From NCBI GenBank assembly GCA_905221605.1, contig CAJNDS010002106.1, forward strand, positions 267,501-331,500: 64,000 nucleotides of DNA. The letters run 5' to 3'. Origin of the DNA: Symbiodinium natans. Taxonomy: Eukaryota > Sar > Dinophyceae > Suessiales > Symbiodiniaceae. The position numbers were made by a program, and so were the translations under genes. Position 1 is the stretch's first letter. Each line of letters opens with the position of its first letter. Positions 32,513-45,277 of this stretch are shown piece by piece. Under the pieces are notes generated by a model. The model saw only the letters and a list, made by a program, of their open reading frames with translations, did not search any database and had not been told where the DNA came from.

Positions 32513-33414
32513 CCCTGAGCCCTCAAAACCCTGCCCTAAACCCTAAGCCCTAAGCCCTAAACCCTCAACCCTGAAGCCCTAAATTTTCCACAGCAAAGGC
32601 GCCGAGCTGTCAGAGTCAGACTCCGAAGAAGAGGAGGACTCGACGATACTTCGGATGGAGTGGTAGCCGTGCCCTGAGGGGTTTTATGGTTTTAGGTTTA
32701 GGGGTTTTAGGGTTTGGGGTTTTAGGGTTGAGGGTTTGGGGGGGTTGACCAAGGGTAGCGTAGTTTTGGGCTCAGTTCAACTTCGGGGCTGAACACCCTA
32801 GCCTAAACAAGGTCGACCTTTTTGTTTGTCATAGGACTACGTATAGCCAAAAAGGTTAGTTAACTACCCTAAACCCTATACCCTAAACCCTAAGTCAAAG
32901 CTTTCCTTTGGGTTGGACTTAGGCAGGTTGTGGGGCTAAGGTCGTTGCGTCTGAGGGCTGCTTCGGCTGGCTGTTGGGATTCGTGGAACTGGGTTTAGGG
33001 TTTAGGGTTTAGGGTTTAGGGCTTTCTGCAGGCCAGGCTGCGCAGCTCCACTCCATGGTTGATCAGGACGCAGTCCTGGGCGTGAATTGGCTCAGGGAGG
33101 TGATCGGGGGGTTCATCCACACTGCAAATCTGCCAGGGAGAAAGGTGGGCAACGGCTGATACAAAGTCCCAAAATTTGACAGGGTATGCCCTATGCCTCT
33201 AAGCCCTAAACCCTGAAGCCTAAAGGAAGCCAAGGGGAGTCCTGAGCCTTCTCCCCAACACCCCTTCCCCAGTCAATGGCCGGCCAGCAGCCATTGCGTG
33301 ATGGCGGTCGATCGCCTTTGCCTTCCAGGAAAGCCCTGAAAACTATGAACAGGCCCTTAACATCTCAAAGCCCTAATGACCTAAACCCTTGAAACCGTTG
33401 AAACCCCTTGCCCT

Positions 33415-33535
33415 AAACCCTCAATCCTTGAAACCCTGCAAACCCTTGAAAGCCTTGAAACGCGTAAAAGCCTTGAAGCGCTTGAAGCGCTTGAAGCGCT
33501 TGAAACCCTTGAAACCCTTGAAACCCTTGAGCCTT
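33415..33535 (+). repeat. 9-11-bp tandem repeat (CTTGAAACC / CTTGAAGCG)
   Basis: Consecutive CTTGAAACC, CTTGAAGCG and CCTTGAAAC units in a run of about 12. Confidence 0.8.
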
Positions 33536-33589
33536 CGGGGCTCGAAGTTCAAAGCTGTGTAGTCTCGGCTAGAGGCTCCAGGAACTAAA

Positions 33590-34430
33590 CCAGATCAAAG
33601 GAAAGGAAGCAGTGACAGCACTGATTAAGAAATCATTGGATTAAGAAACGAGCATGCTCGCGGCTGGATCCCGGACAAAAAAAAGCGAAAATTGAGAGCA
33701 GGACTAAATTAAGAAACCGAGGGTACCCTCATCCTATCCTGGGCCCTAAATTTCTTAAATTCGGTTGTTTTGGGCAACCGCCCCTCAGTTTCTAGACATA
33801 AAACAATTCAAGAATTCCAGCCCCCCCCCCCCCCCCCCCCCCCGAATGAAAAGTCTCCCCCCCCCTCAAATAAGAAACTCAGCCCCTCAATTTCTTAAAT
33901 TTAAGAAATCCAGCCCCTCGATTTCTTAAATTTAAGAAATCCAGCCCCTCGATATCTTAAATTTAAGAAATCCAGCCCCTCGATTTCCCAAATTTCAGAC
34001 ATCCAGCCCCTCGATTTCTCAAATCCAGGCCCCCTCCTCAAGGCCCGCACCAAGGACCTGTGTAGCCACTGTCTTTGGCTGGATTTCTTATGTAGAGGGG
34101 AGGGGGGGGATGAATTAATTATTTCAGGGGCTGGATTTCTTAATTTGAGGGAGGGGGGGAGGGCTCGAATTAAGAAATCGAGAGGCCGGATTGCCGATTT
34201 GAGGGGAGCACCAATTAAGAACTTGAGCGATCAGCCTAATGGATAAGGCGTCACCTTACTAATTCAAACGTTGCCAGTTCGAATCCCACTAAGAAATTCG
34301 TTAAGAAATCGAGGGTACCCTCAAAAGTGTGGAGGCTATAATTCCGGACATTGAGTGGGCTTCATAATTAAGAAATCGAGGGTACCCTCGCCAAAACTTA
34401 GAGGTTTCTTATCCAGCGCTGTCACTGTAC
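33590..34430. repeat. Composite repeat with AAGAAATCGAGGGTACCCTC boxes
   Basis: The box AAGAAA(T/C)CGAGGGTACCCTC occurs at about 33711, 34302 and 34370. In between are 31-32-bp repeats AAATTTAAGAAATCCAGCCC / CTCGATTTCTT (33880-34020) in one orientation and the complement GGGCTGGATTTCTTAATTTG (34118-34145). A tRNA-like segment lies inside. Confidence 0.65.
34225..34289 (+). repeat. tRNA-Arg-like relic (possible SINE head)
   Basis: Contains a good A box (GCCTAATGGATAAGGCG) and B box (GCCAGTTCGAATCCC) at tRNA spacing. The anticodon, T-arm and acceptor stems do not pair, so it is not a functional tRNA. It probably derives from tRNA-Arg, possibly as the Pol III promoter of a short interspersed element. 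Confidence 0.5.
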
Positions 34431-34618
34431 CCTTTATTGGATAATCCTAATCTGCTTTCTAAATCCTAAACCATAAACCGCAAGAACCCTATAGGCTTTC
34501 TCGAAAAAACGGTGCCCTTTCTGTCGGGTTCCTGAAGTAGGGATTCTGGTCTTTGGCCGTGCCAGAAACAAGGGGAATTCCACCGATTTTGGAGAATTGC
34601 CCAAATCTACAAACAATA

Positions 34619-34672
34619 GCCCTAAACCCTAAACCCTAAACCCTAAACCCTAAACCCTAAACCCTAAACCCC
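34619..34672 (-). repeat. CCCTAAA array
   Basis: Seven to eight perfect units. Confidence 0.9.
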
Positions 34673-34985
34673 AAATCCGACAACAAGCCTTCCCTCGGCG
34701 CAAGGAAGAGGCGGGCGGCGACGCGGAGCGGGGACTCCTAGTCAAGGGCAGGGAGTAGGGTTTAGGGTTTTAGGGCTTTAGGGCTTTAGGGCTTTAGGGC
34801 TTTAGGGCTTTAGGGTTTGGGTTTAGGGTTTAGGGTCTAGGGTCTAGGGTCTAGGGTTTAGGGTTTAGGTTTTAAGTTTGTTTTTTAGGGTTTAGGGTTT
34901 AGGCCTTTAGAGTTTGTTCGGGCTTCGGGATATGAATTTAAGCCCCTCTCCTACGAGTCCCACATGCCACCGCGCCCTATCTCTC

Positions 34986-35050
34986 ACTGGCCCAAAACTC
35001 AAGGAAATTAGAAGTTGAAACTTTCAGAATCAACTACCTTGTAAGAACCC
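34986..35050. repeat. Dispersed repeat, family 7 (second copy)
   Basis: Same order as 30632-30692 including AAGTTGAAACTTTCAGAATC and ACTACCTTGTAAGAA. Confidence 0.75.
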
Positions 35051-35059
35051 CAAAAATTG

Positions 35060-35880
35060 AAAAGTTGGGTTTTGAGCCAGCAAGATCTATGCTGGCGAGA
35101 CGGTTCTTATAGAGGAGATCCCTGCTAAAGATGGCCAAACAATATGGGGCGTATCCCCGGACAGTTCACTCCAAACTAAGTTCTCTCGGAGGTCTGTCAG
35201 GGGTTGTCTAATTAGGGGAAGATATGGAAGATTGTCCCCTAAATCCTGAGCCTCCTGGCCACAACACCCCCCCCCCCCCCCCAAAAAAAAAAAAAAAACC
35301 TTCCCAACGTCCCCCCAACAAAAATGACGACGCGAGTAAGCTTGACAGTGACTTGCACATTCAACACTTATCACAGTGATAAGTTATCACTGAGCCCTGG
35401 CAAACCGATGTGCATTCCTAACCCTAAATCCTAAACCCGAAACCCTAAACCCTATTAATGCTCCTGCGATCCACACTGACACTGTGCTCGGAGGCAATGC
35501 TGCTGCGCCGCGTCTGCTCAAGGTAAGCTGCAGGTTAAGGGGGTTGAGGGTTTAGGGTTGGTTTAGGGTTTAGGGGGTCTTGGGGCTTAAGGGTTTTTGT
35601 TGCCGCCCGCACTTGCTGCTTAGGATTTCGTTTTACGGTTGAGGGCTTTAGGGTTTACGGCTTAGAGCTTGAGTTCTTCTTTTTAGTAGGGCCCTAGAGT
35701 ACCACACGCATGAAAGACGTTTAGGGCCTACTGAGCATAGGAGAAAGATGTGGTGGAAAGTCTTCAAACCCTAAAAACCCTAGACACTAAACCCTAAACC
35801 CTAAACCCCACGTGGGCGGGTTCGGTTCGCTCTGCATCGGACAACGCTCGAATCTGAGGAAGGGGGAGACCCGAAGTCTG
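35060..35880. other. Flank without supportable gene
   Basis: Holds a C run followed by an A run (35263-35299) and scattered telomere-like units. Nothing else identified. Confidence 0.4.
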
Positions 35881-35884
35881 TAAG

Positions 35885-36080
35885 GTTTTTGGATTTAGGG
35901 TCTATAGGGTTCAAAGGGTTTATAGGGGTTCATAGAGTTTATAGGGTTTATCGGATTTATAGGGTTCATAGGGTTTATAGGGGTTCATAGAGTTTATAGG
36001 GTGGGTCTTTTCGGGGTTACAGGGGTTGTAGGGTTTCTAGGACTTACAGGGTTTATAGGGGTTCTAGGGCTCGTGTCCGG
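35885..36080 (+). repeat. GGGTTTATAGGGGTTCATAG degenerate tandem repeat
   Basis: Units of 10-13 bp alternating GGGTTTATA and GGGGTTCATA. Confidence 0.75.
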
Positions 36081-36359
36081 TGGCTGTAGGGTTTCGGGTT
36101 TAGGGGTTAGGGTGCCAAGGCACGATCCACTTCTTCATGTTCTTGCTGAGGTTGCGCTCGGCGCGGAAGTGGAGGTTCTTGGCGCTCCTGCTCAGCATAC
36201 GGGATGTTAATGTTTAGGGTTTAGGGTTTAGGCTTTAGGGCTTAGGGCTTAGGGTTTAGGGCTTAGGGTTCATGGGTACTTATGACCCTGAGGCACTAAG
36301 GACACTTGTTTAAGGGTCTTCGGGGCCCAAAAACCTTCTTTAAAAACCTTTTTGGGCTA

Positions 36360-36905
36360 TTTTGAAGTTTCAGGAAACCGAACCGCAAACCGGAACCGAA
36401 CAGCCAGGAACCGCACGCACGAAGGAACCGTGTGAACCGTGAACCGCCGAAACCGCGACAAACACGAACCGCCATGGAACCGAACCTGAAGCCAAGGCCT
36501 CCAGCCTCCAGCCCCTCCTCCAGCTCCTCCAGCCCTCCATCCCCTTCAGCCCCTTTAGAGCCCCCTTTAGAGCCCCCTTTAGAGCCCCCTCCAGCCCCTC
36601 CAGCCCCTCCAGCCCCTCCAGCCCCTCCAGCCCTGGAGAGGGGCTGGAGAGGGGCTGGAGGCGGGCTGGAGAAACTGGGGCATCCGGCTGAGGGGCTAAA
36701 AAAAACTGGAGCGGCTGAGGGGGGAGGGGGCTGTGCAGGCTGGAGGGGCTGGAGGGAGGGTGGGAGAGGGGCTGGAGGTGGAGGGAGGGGTGGGGGCAAG
36801 AACCGAAACGAACCGAACCGCAAACCGCAGCGAACCGCTTGAACCGGAACCGTTCCAGACTATGTACGCCAAAACCGAACCGAACCTAAACGAACCGTGG
36901 CCTTA
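36360..36905. repeat. GAACCG/CCAGCCCCT minisatellite with inverted core
   Basis: GAACCG-type hexamers (36375-36480 and 36795-36900) flank CCTCCAGCCCCT repeats, which invert near 36635 into GGAGAGGGGCTGGAG. The whole block can fold on itself. Pro-rich open frames on both strands are by-products. Confidence 0.75.
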
Positions 36906-37272
36906 CTGAAGTTTGCTTACCTAAGAATCCTCTAAGTTCATTATAGCCTACAAAAGAGGCAGGCTTTGGGCTCTTAAGGTAGGGTCTACAGGGTTTAGGG
37001 TCCAGGTTTAGGGCTTGGGGTTGAGGGTTCAAAACGCGAACCCCTAAACCCTAAACCCCAAGCCCTAATCCTGCCCGGCCTCTCCGCGTGGCGCTTGCGC
37101 ATGAGGCGGTGCAGTTGCTTGATTGGCTCCCTGATTTAGGGCTAAGGGCTTAGGGCTTAGGGTTGAGGGTTTAGGGCTGAATAAGCAGCACGGTTTGTAG
37201 GCCAAGAATAGTAACCCCGAGAAAACTCCAGCAAGCAACCCCTAGACCCCTCGACCCTCAACGCCAAGACCT

Positions 37273-37422
37273 ACTCGGAGGTTCACGGTACTCTTTTTAA
37301 ACAATTATAACTCTACTAATATCTGTACCTATAACCATATTACGGCACTTAAAGGGCTTATAAGTGGGTTATAAGTACAGTTATACATGGGTTAATATGT
37401 ACAGTACCATAAACCTTCAAGT
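37273..37422. repeat. Fold-back element, family 1
   Basis: Starts ACTCGGAGGTTCACGGTACT and ends CAGTACCATAAACCTTCAAGT. Internal GGCACTTAAAGGGCTTATAA corresponds to the centre of the 1412-1530 copy. Confidence 0.75.
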
Positions 37423-37429
37423 ATAAACC

Positions 37430-38110
37430 CTAATCCCCAACCCCTATACCCTGTAACACTTAAGGGCCCATACTTCACAAACCTTAAGGGAGGTCAGGCA
37501 CCATATTCAGGGACCATGCAACTGCCCTTAAACATTTGCCAAAACCCAAACCTTACCAGCAGATGAGTCCCACCGTAAGCCCTAAATACCTGAAACTTCA
37601 AGAGATCCAACCAAACCCTAAGTGCCTGAAACTTCAAGAGATCTTGAATCTCTGGTCTTCTTTGTATGTCGGGCTTAGGGTTTAGGGATGTTTTCGGCAT
37701 CTGAACCGACATGTTTGGGTGTGCGGATTGCATTGTCATCCACTTATCCCCTACGAGCCTCTCATGAGAGCCAAGCCCTAAACCCCTGAAGACAGAAAAA
37801 CTGGGCCCTAAACTGGAGGCAAAGAAGGTATCAAAGGACGGTTTGAGGTGGGTCGTTCCTGTTTGTCAAAGCATCTTACAAAGAGTCAGGGTTTTTTGCC
37901 ACCCGCCTAGCAGACCCCCTCTGGGATCACTCCGCAGGGAACAGTCGTGGATACGAGGTTTCAGGAAAGTTCAGGGTTTTAGGGTTTAGGGTTTTAAGGT
38001 TTGGGGTTCTGGAGTTTAGGGTTTTAGGCTTTTCTGAGTTTCTTTTGCCACTCGCCAGAGCATAGGCTTACGGTGTAGAGTTGTGTGACATGGGCTTAGG
38101 GTTTAGGGTT
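37430..38110. other. Flank without supportable gene
   Basis: Contains a 50-bp direct repeat (CCTGAAACTTCAAGAGATC at 37590 and 37625) and sparse telomere-like units. No coding feature supported. Confidence 0.4.
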
Positions 38111-38116
38111 GTGTAA

Positions 38117-38310
38117 CCCTACCCTAAACCCTAAACCCTAAACCCTAAACCCTAAACCCTAAACCCTAAAACCTAAACCCTCTGAAGGAAAAACGACCCG
38201 CCTGAAACCGGAAGACCTAAAGTGCCCAGGGTTTAGGGTTTAGGGTTTAGGGTTTAGGGTTTAGGGTTTAGGGTTTAGGGTTTAGGGTTTAGGGTTTAGG
38301 GTTTAGGGCT
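38117..38310. repeat. Inverted pair of telomere-like arrays
   Basis: CCCTAAA x about 9 (38117-38180), a 45-bp spacer, then TTTAGGG x about 12 (38228-38310). Confidence 0.95.
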
Positions 38311-38829
38311 AGCGATGTAGTAGTACTTATGACAAGGATTGCTTAACAATCATATGAACCAGGATGAAAATGACCTGCACCTTCCACCTTAGGTGGATGA
38401 TTATGGGCCATCGCTGTGGCTGCTTTCAGGGTCCTGGTTTGCTTGTTCTTCGCAGGAAGTTGGGGTTAGGAATGCAGGGAGTTTAGGGTCCAAAGCTTAG
38501 GGTTCAGGGTCTTAAACCCTAAGCCCTATAAGCCCTAAGCCCTAAACGCTAAGCCCAAAACCCTAAACCTGTAGTTTACGAAGCCTCACATGGTGGTACG
38601 AAAGGTGCCTTAGCAATTAGAACAAGGTTGTGGGGGGGGCCATTATGGTACAATTATGGGGACCATGACCATATATAAGGGAGTGCCATTAGTAAATGAT
38701 CCGACCCCAAGACTACTGCCCTTCAGCATGCCAAGTGGCCTGTCAAAGTAACGAACGCACTTCCGAAATCAGAGCCGCTCAGACCCAGTGAGGGAAGAAA
38801 AAACAACTCCTCCTAGCTGGCAATGTATC

Positions 38830-38950
38830 TTGGGATGTTCCCCCCCGTATACTAACAGTCCTTAATAGGGATGATAATCCCCCCCCCCCCCCCCCCCCCC
38901 CCCCCCGTGTGCAGCTTAAATAGGGTCTATTTGGAAGCTGAGACTCGTAT
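38830..38950. repeat. Fold-back family 2 half-element with poly-C and conserved tail
   Basis: TTGGGATGTTCCCCCCCGTA and CTAACAGTCCTTAATAGGG, then a poly-C run, then TTAAATAGGGTCTATTTGGA. The same composite lies inverted at 46580-46686. Confidence 0.75.
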
Positions 38951-39045
38951 TTTAAAGAGGAAATAAGGCCCCAAAACGTATGCTTATTCACAAAAGCCAT
39001 CTGCCAAATAGACCCTGTTGTCGTTTCTGGGGGTTCTGGGGCAAG

Positions 39046-42000
39046 GAACTAAATAATTTAAATAATTTAAATCCGAAAGGGGCGTTTCGGATTTAAATTA
39101 TTTAAATTATTTAATTCTGGGAAGGGGGGGGGGCCTGGTCGGGCCTGGCCCGCCCCCCTTTTCGGATTTAAATTCTTTAGATTATTTAAATTATTTAGAT
39201 TATTTAAATTATTTAAATTATTTAAATTATTTAATTCCGGGGGGGGAATTAAATAATTTAAATCCGAACCCCCCCTTTCGGATTTAAATTATTTAAATTA
39301 TTTAATTCCCCCCCCCCAGAATTAAATAATTTAAATAATTTAAATAATTTAAATAATTTAAATAAATTAAATCCGAAAAGGGGGGGGCCAGGCCCGGGCC
39401 CCCCCCCCCTTCCCAGAATTAAATAATTTAAATAATTTAAATCCGAAAGGGGCGTTTCGGATTTAAATTATTTAAATTATTTAATTCTGGGAAGGGGGGG
39501 GGGCCTGGTCGGGCCTGGCCCCCCCCCCTTTTCGGATTTAAATTATTTAAATTATTTAAATTATTTAAATTATTTAAATTATTTAAATTATTTAAATTAT
39601 TTAATTCCGGGTGGGGGAATTAATAATTTAAATAATTTAAATCCGAACCCCCCCTTTCGGATTTAAATTATTTAAATTATTTAATTCCCCCCCCCGGAAT
39701 TAAATAATTTAAATAATTTAAAGAATTTAAATAAATTAAATCCGAAAAGGGTGGGGCCAGGCCCGGGCCCCCCCCCCCTTCCCAGAATTAAATAATTTAA
39801 ATAATTTAAATCCGAAAGGGGCGTTTCGGATTTAAATTTTTTAAATTATTTAATTCTGGGAAGGGGGGGGAGCCTGGTCGGGTCCGGCCCCCCCCCCTTT
39901 TCGGATTTAAATTATTTAAATTATTTAAATTATTTAAATTATTTAAATTACTTAATTCCGGGGGGGGAATTAAATAATTTAAATAATTTAAATCCGAACC
40001 CCCCCTTTCGGATTTAAATTATTTGAATTATTTAATTCCCCCCCCGGAATTAAATAATTTAAATAATTTAAATAATTTAAATATTTTAAATAATTTAAAT
40101 AATTTAAATAATTTAAATAATTTAAATAATTTAAATAATTTAAATAACTTAAATAAATTAAATCCGAAAAGGGGGGGGCCAGGCCCGGGCCCCCCCCCCC
40201 CTCCCAGAATTAAATAATTAAAATAATTTAAATCCGAAAGGGGCGTTTCGGATTTAAATTATTTAAATAATTTAATTCTGGGAAGGGGGGGGGCCTGGTC
40301 GGGCCTGGCCCGCCCCCCTTTTCGGATTTAAATTATTTAAATTATTTAAATTATTTAATTCCGGGGGGGGGGGGGGGGGAATTAACTAATTTAAATAATT
40401 TAAATCCGAACCCCCCCTTTCGGATTTAAATATTTAAATTATTTAATTTCCCCCACCGGAATTAAATAAATAAATTTAAAATTTAAATAATTTACATAAT
40501 TTAAATAATTTAAATAATTTAAATAAAAAGGGGGGGGGGGGCCAGGCCCGGGCCCCCCCCCCCTTCCCAGAAGTAAATAATTTACATAATTTAAATCCGA
40601 AAGGGGCGTTCCGGATTTAAATTATTTAAATTATTGAATTCTGGGAAGGGGGGGGGCCTGGTCGGGCCTGGCCCCCCCCCCTTTTCGGATTCAAATTATT
40701 TAAATTATTTAAATTATTTAAATTATTTAAATTATTTAATTCCGGGGGGGGGAATTAAATAATTTAAACAATTTAAATCCGAACCCCCCCTTTCGGATTT
40801 AAATTATTTAAATTATTTAATTCCCCCCCCGGAAGTAAATAATTTAAATAATTTAAATAATTTAAATAATTTTAATAATTTAAATAATTTAAATCCGAAA
40901 AGGGGGGGGGCCAGGCCCGGGCCACCTCCCCCCTTCCCAGAATTTAATAATTTAAATAATTTAAATCCGAAAGGGGCGTTCCGGATTTAAATTGTTTAAA
41001 TTATTTAATTCTGGGAAGGGGGGGGGGCCTGGTCGGGCCTGGCCCCCCCCCCCCCTTTTCGGATTTAAATTATTTACATTATTTAAATTATTTAATTCCG
41101 GGGGGGGGAATTAAATAATTTAAATAATTTAAATCCGAACCCCCCCTTTCGGATTTAAATTATTTAAATTATTTAATTCCACCCCCGGAATTATTTAATT
41201 TAAATAATTTAAATAAATTAAATCCGAAAAGGGGGGGGGCCAGGCCCGGGCCCCCTCCCCCCTTCCCAGAATTAAATAATGTAAATAATTTAAATCCGAA
41301 AGGGGCGTTCCGGATTTAATATGTTTAAATTATTTAATTCTGGGAAGGGGGGGGGCCTGGTCGGGCCCGGCCCCCCCCCCTTTCGGATTTAAATTGTTTA
41401 AATTATTTAAATTATTTAAATTATTTAATTCCGGGGGGGGGAATTAAATAATTTAAATCCGAACCCCCGCTTTCGGATTTAAATTATTTAAATTATTTAA
41501 TTCCCCACCCCGGAATTAAATAATTTAAATAATTTAAATAATTTAAATCCGAAAAGGGGGGGGGGCCAGGCCCGGGCCCCCTCCCCCCTTCCCAGAATTA
41601 AATAATTTAAATAATTTAAATCCGAAAGGGGGGGGTTCGGATTTAAATTATTTAAATTATTTAAATTATTTAATTCCCCCCCCGGAATTAAATAATTTAA
41701 ATAATTTAAATAATTTAAATCATTTAAATAATTTAAATAATTTAAATCCGAAAAGGGGGGGGGCCAGGCCCGGGCCCCCTCCCCCCTTCCCAGAATTAAA
41801 TAATTTAAATAATTTAAATCCGAAAGGGGCGTTCCGGATTTAAAATATTTAAATTATTTAATTCTGGGAAGGGGGGGGGCCTGGTCGGGCCCGGCCTCCC
41901 CCCCTTTTCGGATTTAAATTGTTTAAATTATTTTATTTATGTAAATTATTTAATTCCGGGGGGGGATTTAAATAATTTAAAATTTAAATAAATTAAATCC

Positions 42001-42478
42001 GAACCCCCGCTTTCGGATTTAAACTATTTAAATTATTTAAATTATTTAAATTATTTAAATTATTTAAATTATGTAAATTATTTAATTCCGGGGGGGGGGG
42101 GGAAATTAAATAATTTAAAATCCGAACCCCCCTTTCGGATTTAAATTATTTAAATTGTTTAATTACCCACCCCGGAATTTTAAATAATTTAAATAATTAA
42201 ATAAATTTTAAATATTTTAAATAATTAAATAAAAATAATTTAAATAATTTGAATAATTAAATAATTTAAATCGAAAAGGGGGGGGGGCAGGGGAGGGGCC
42301 GGGGGGGAGGGCAGGGGGGGGGGGGGGGGCAAGGGGGGGGGGGGGGGGGGGCCTGGTCGGGCCTGGCCCCCCCCCCCCCTTTTCGGATTTAAATTATGTA
42401 AATTATTTACATTATTTAAATTATTTAATTCCGGGGGGGAATTAAATAATTTAAATAATTTAAATCCGAATCCCCCCC
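39046..42478. repeat. Nested-palindrome AT/GC satellite
   Basis: About 3.4 kb of alternating AATTTAAATAATTTAAAT blocks and G/C blocks (GGGGGGGCCTGGTCGGGCC, GGCCAGGCCCGGGCC). The core AAATCCGAAAGGGGCGTTTC and its reverse complement form a near-perfect palindrome. Cores recur at about 39081, 39451, 39820, 40242, 40605, 40975, 41304 and 41827, so the period is usually about 370 bp. G and C run lengths vary between copies. Confidence 0.9.
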
Positions 42479-42485
42479 TTTCACT

Positions 42486-43545
42486 GGTGGTCCCTAAGAT
42501 CTTGGGCCCAGTTTTTGCTCCAAAGAGTCAAATCGCAAGCCCTGGTCCCTAAGATTTTGGGTTCAAATTTTGCCCCAAAGAGTCAAATCGCAAGCCCTGG
42601 TCCCTAAGATTTTGGGTTCATTTTTTGCTCCAAAGAGTGACATCGCAAGCCCTGGTCCCTAAGATCTTGGGCCCAGTTTTTGCTCCAAAGAGTCAAATCG
42701 CAAGCCCTGGTCCCTAAGATTTTGGGTTCATTTTTTGCCCCAAAAAGTGACATCGCAAGCCCTGGTCCCTAAGATCTTGGGCCCAGTTTTTGCTCCAAAG
42801 AGTCAAATCGCAAGCCCTGGTCCCTAAGATTTTGGGTTCATTTTTTGCTCCAAAAAGTGACCTCGCAAGCCCTGGTCCCTAAGATCTTGGGCCCAGTTTT
42901 TGCTCCAAAGAGTCAAATCGCAGGCCCTGGTCCCTAAGATTTTGGGTTTAATTTTTGCTCCAAAGAGTCAAATCACAAGCCCTGGTCCCTAAGATTTGGG
43001 GCCCAGTTTTTGCTCCAAAGAGTCAAATCGCAAGCCCTGGTCCTTAAGATTTTGGGCGCATTTTTTGCTCCAAAGAGTAGCATCGCAAGCCCTGGTCCCT
43101 AAGATTTTGGGCCCAGTTTTTGCTCCAAAAGGTCAAATCGCAAGCCCTGGTCCCTAAGATTAATTTTGGGTTCAATTTTTGCTCCAAAGAGTAACATCGC
43201 AAGCCCTGGTCCCTAAGATTCTGGGCTCATTTTTTGCGCCAAAGAGTAAAATCCCTAAGATGTTGGGGTCAATTTTTGTTTCAAAGAGGCCAATGGCAAG
43301 CGTCCCTAAGATTTCGGGGTCGATTTGTGCTCCACGGAGTCAAATCGCAAGCCATGGTCCCTAAGATTTTGGGCCCAGTTTTTGCCCCAAAAGGTGAAAT
43401 CGCAAGCCGTGGTCCCTAAGATTTTGGGTTCAATTTTTGCTCCAAAGAGTAACATCGCAAGCCCTGGTCCCCAAGATTTTGGAATCGATTTTTGCTCCAA
43501 GGAGTCAGATCGCAAGCCCTGGCCCCTAAAATGTTGGGCTCAATT
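42486..43545 (+). repeat. 55-bp satellite, about 19 copies, partly dimeric
   Basis: The unit includes TCCCTAAGATTTTGGG, TTTTTGCTCCAAAGAGT and ATCGCAAGCCCTGG. Two variants (CTTGGGCCCAGTTTTTGC and TTTTGGGTTCATTTTTTGC) alternate through much of 42491-42960, giving a 110-bp higher-order repeat. Repetitive open frames across it reflect the 55-bp period and are not supported as genes. Confidence 0.9.
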
Positions 43546-43549
43546 TTTG

Positions 43550-44242
43550 CCTTTCCCTTCTCTTATTCTGCTTCCTTTGAACTGATAAAACACAAGAAAG
43601 GAACTCATATGATAAAGCAGTGGAAGGGAAAGGGGGATGACTCCCTGCGCGGGGACCTTTCCATAATACTCCATCATATTCCTCCTCTCGGCCTATCTCT
43701 TCTGTTCCTTTCCTTACCCTTCTCTTCTTCTGCTTCCTTTGAACTGATAAAACACAAAAAAGGAACTCATATGATAAAGCAGTGGAAGGGAAAGCAGAGG
43801 GTGACGCCCTGCGCGTGGACCTTTCCATAATACTCCATCATATTCCTCCTCTCGGCCTATCTCTTCTGTTCCTTTCCTTACCCTTCTCCTTCTCATAGTT
43901 CTCCCTTTTTGTTTTTCTCATTTCGAAAAGAAAGAGGGAAGGGAGAAACAAGGGAGAGAGAATAGATAACGAAGAGTGCCATCTTCTCTGCGCCTTGTTT
44001 TGTCTCTCCCTCTTCTCTATTCGTCTGTCTTCTATTCTTTTCTTTGCTCTTCCCATTAAATATGCAATCCTTGGTATCTCTCCTCTCTCCTTCTCTCTTC
44101 CTGCAACAGATGTGCTTTTGGGTCGTTTTCTGCATCTTCAAGCGAGAAAAAAGGACACCCAAAGGAAAACACTGAGGGTGCCCCCTTTGCGCGTTTGAAG
44201 ACACAGAAGGCGATTAAAAGGGACGCCCAGCTGATGCTCATG

Positions 44243-44287
<45 letters not shown>

Positions 44288-45211
44288 CCCTACATATGGG
44301 CGATGGAACGGGTGTCCATTTCAATCGTTTTCTGCATCTTCAAGAGAAAAACGACACCCCACAAGAAGGAAAAGTAACATAAGAGATAGGGAGGGAAATT
44401 GACCCTTTCCTCCCTTCTTATCTGCTATTTTTCTTATTCGCTTCAAAAAAGCAACATAAGGGAAACGGGATTTCCTGAAGAGGAGAGAGGGAACCTATCT
44501 GTGAAAAGCAAGAATGGTTTTTTCTAGTTCGAAAGGGAATAGGGAGAGACAAGGGAGAGATGATATGTACAGCTTTGCGCCTTATTTTGTGATTCCGTCT
44601 CCTTGCTTCCTGTCTCTTCTATTCCTTGCAGCACGCTTCGAGAAACATAGCATCCTTGTTATCTTTCCTCTCTCACTTCCCTTTCCCTTCTCTTCTTCTG
44701 CTTCCTTTGAACTGATAAAACACAAGAAAGGAACTCATATGATAAAGCAGTGGAAAGGTAAGCAGAGGGTGACGCCCTGCGCGTGGACCTTTCCATAATA
44801 CTCCATCATATTCCTCCTCTCGGCCTATCTCTTCTGTTCCTTTCCTTACCCTTCTCCTTCTCATAGTTCTTCCTTTTTGTTTTTCTCATTTCGAAAAGAA
44901 AGAGGGAAGGGAGAAACAAGGGAGAGAGAATAGATAACGAAGAGTGCCATCTTCTCTGCGCCTTGTTTTGTCTCTCCCTCTTCTCTATTCATCTGTCTTC
45001 TATTCTTTTCTTTGCTCTTCCCATTAAATATGCAATCCTTGGTATCTCTCCTCTCTCCTTCTCTCTTCCTGCAACAGATGTGCTTTTGGGTCGCTTTCTG
45101 CATCTTCAAGCGAGAAAAAAGGACACCCAAAGGAAAACACTGAGGGTGCCCCCTTTGCGCGTTTGAAGACACAGAAGGCGATGAAAAGGGACGCCCAGCT
45201 GATGCTCATGA

Positions 45212-45277
<66 letters not shown>

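Noticed and set aside
39046-42478. Asn/Leu repeat open frame at 40023-40217
   Set aside because: Produced by the AATAATTTAA repeat; no other support.
43179-43585. Peptide repeats encoded by the 55-bp satellite
   Set aside because: 55 is not a multiple of three and frames rotate every unit; no start, splice or domain support.
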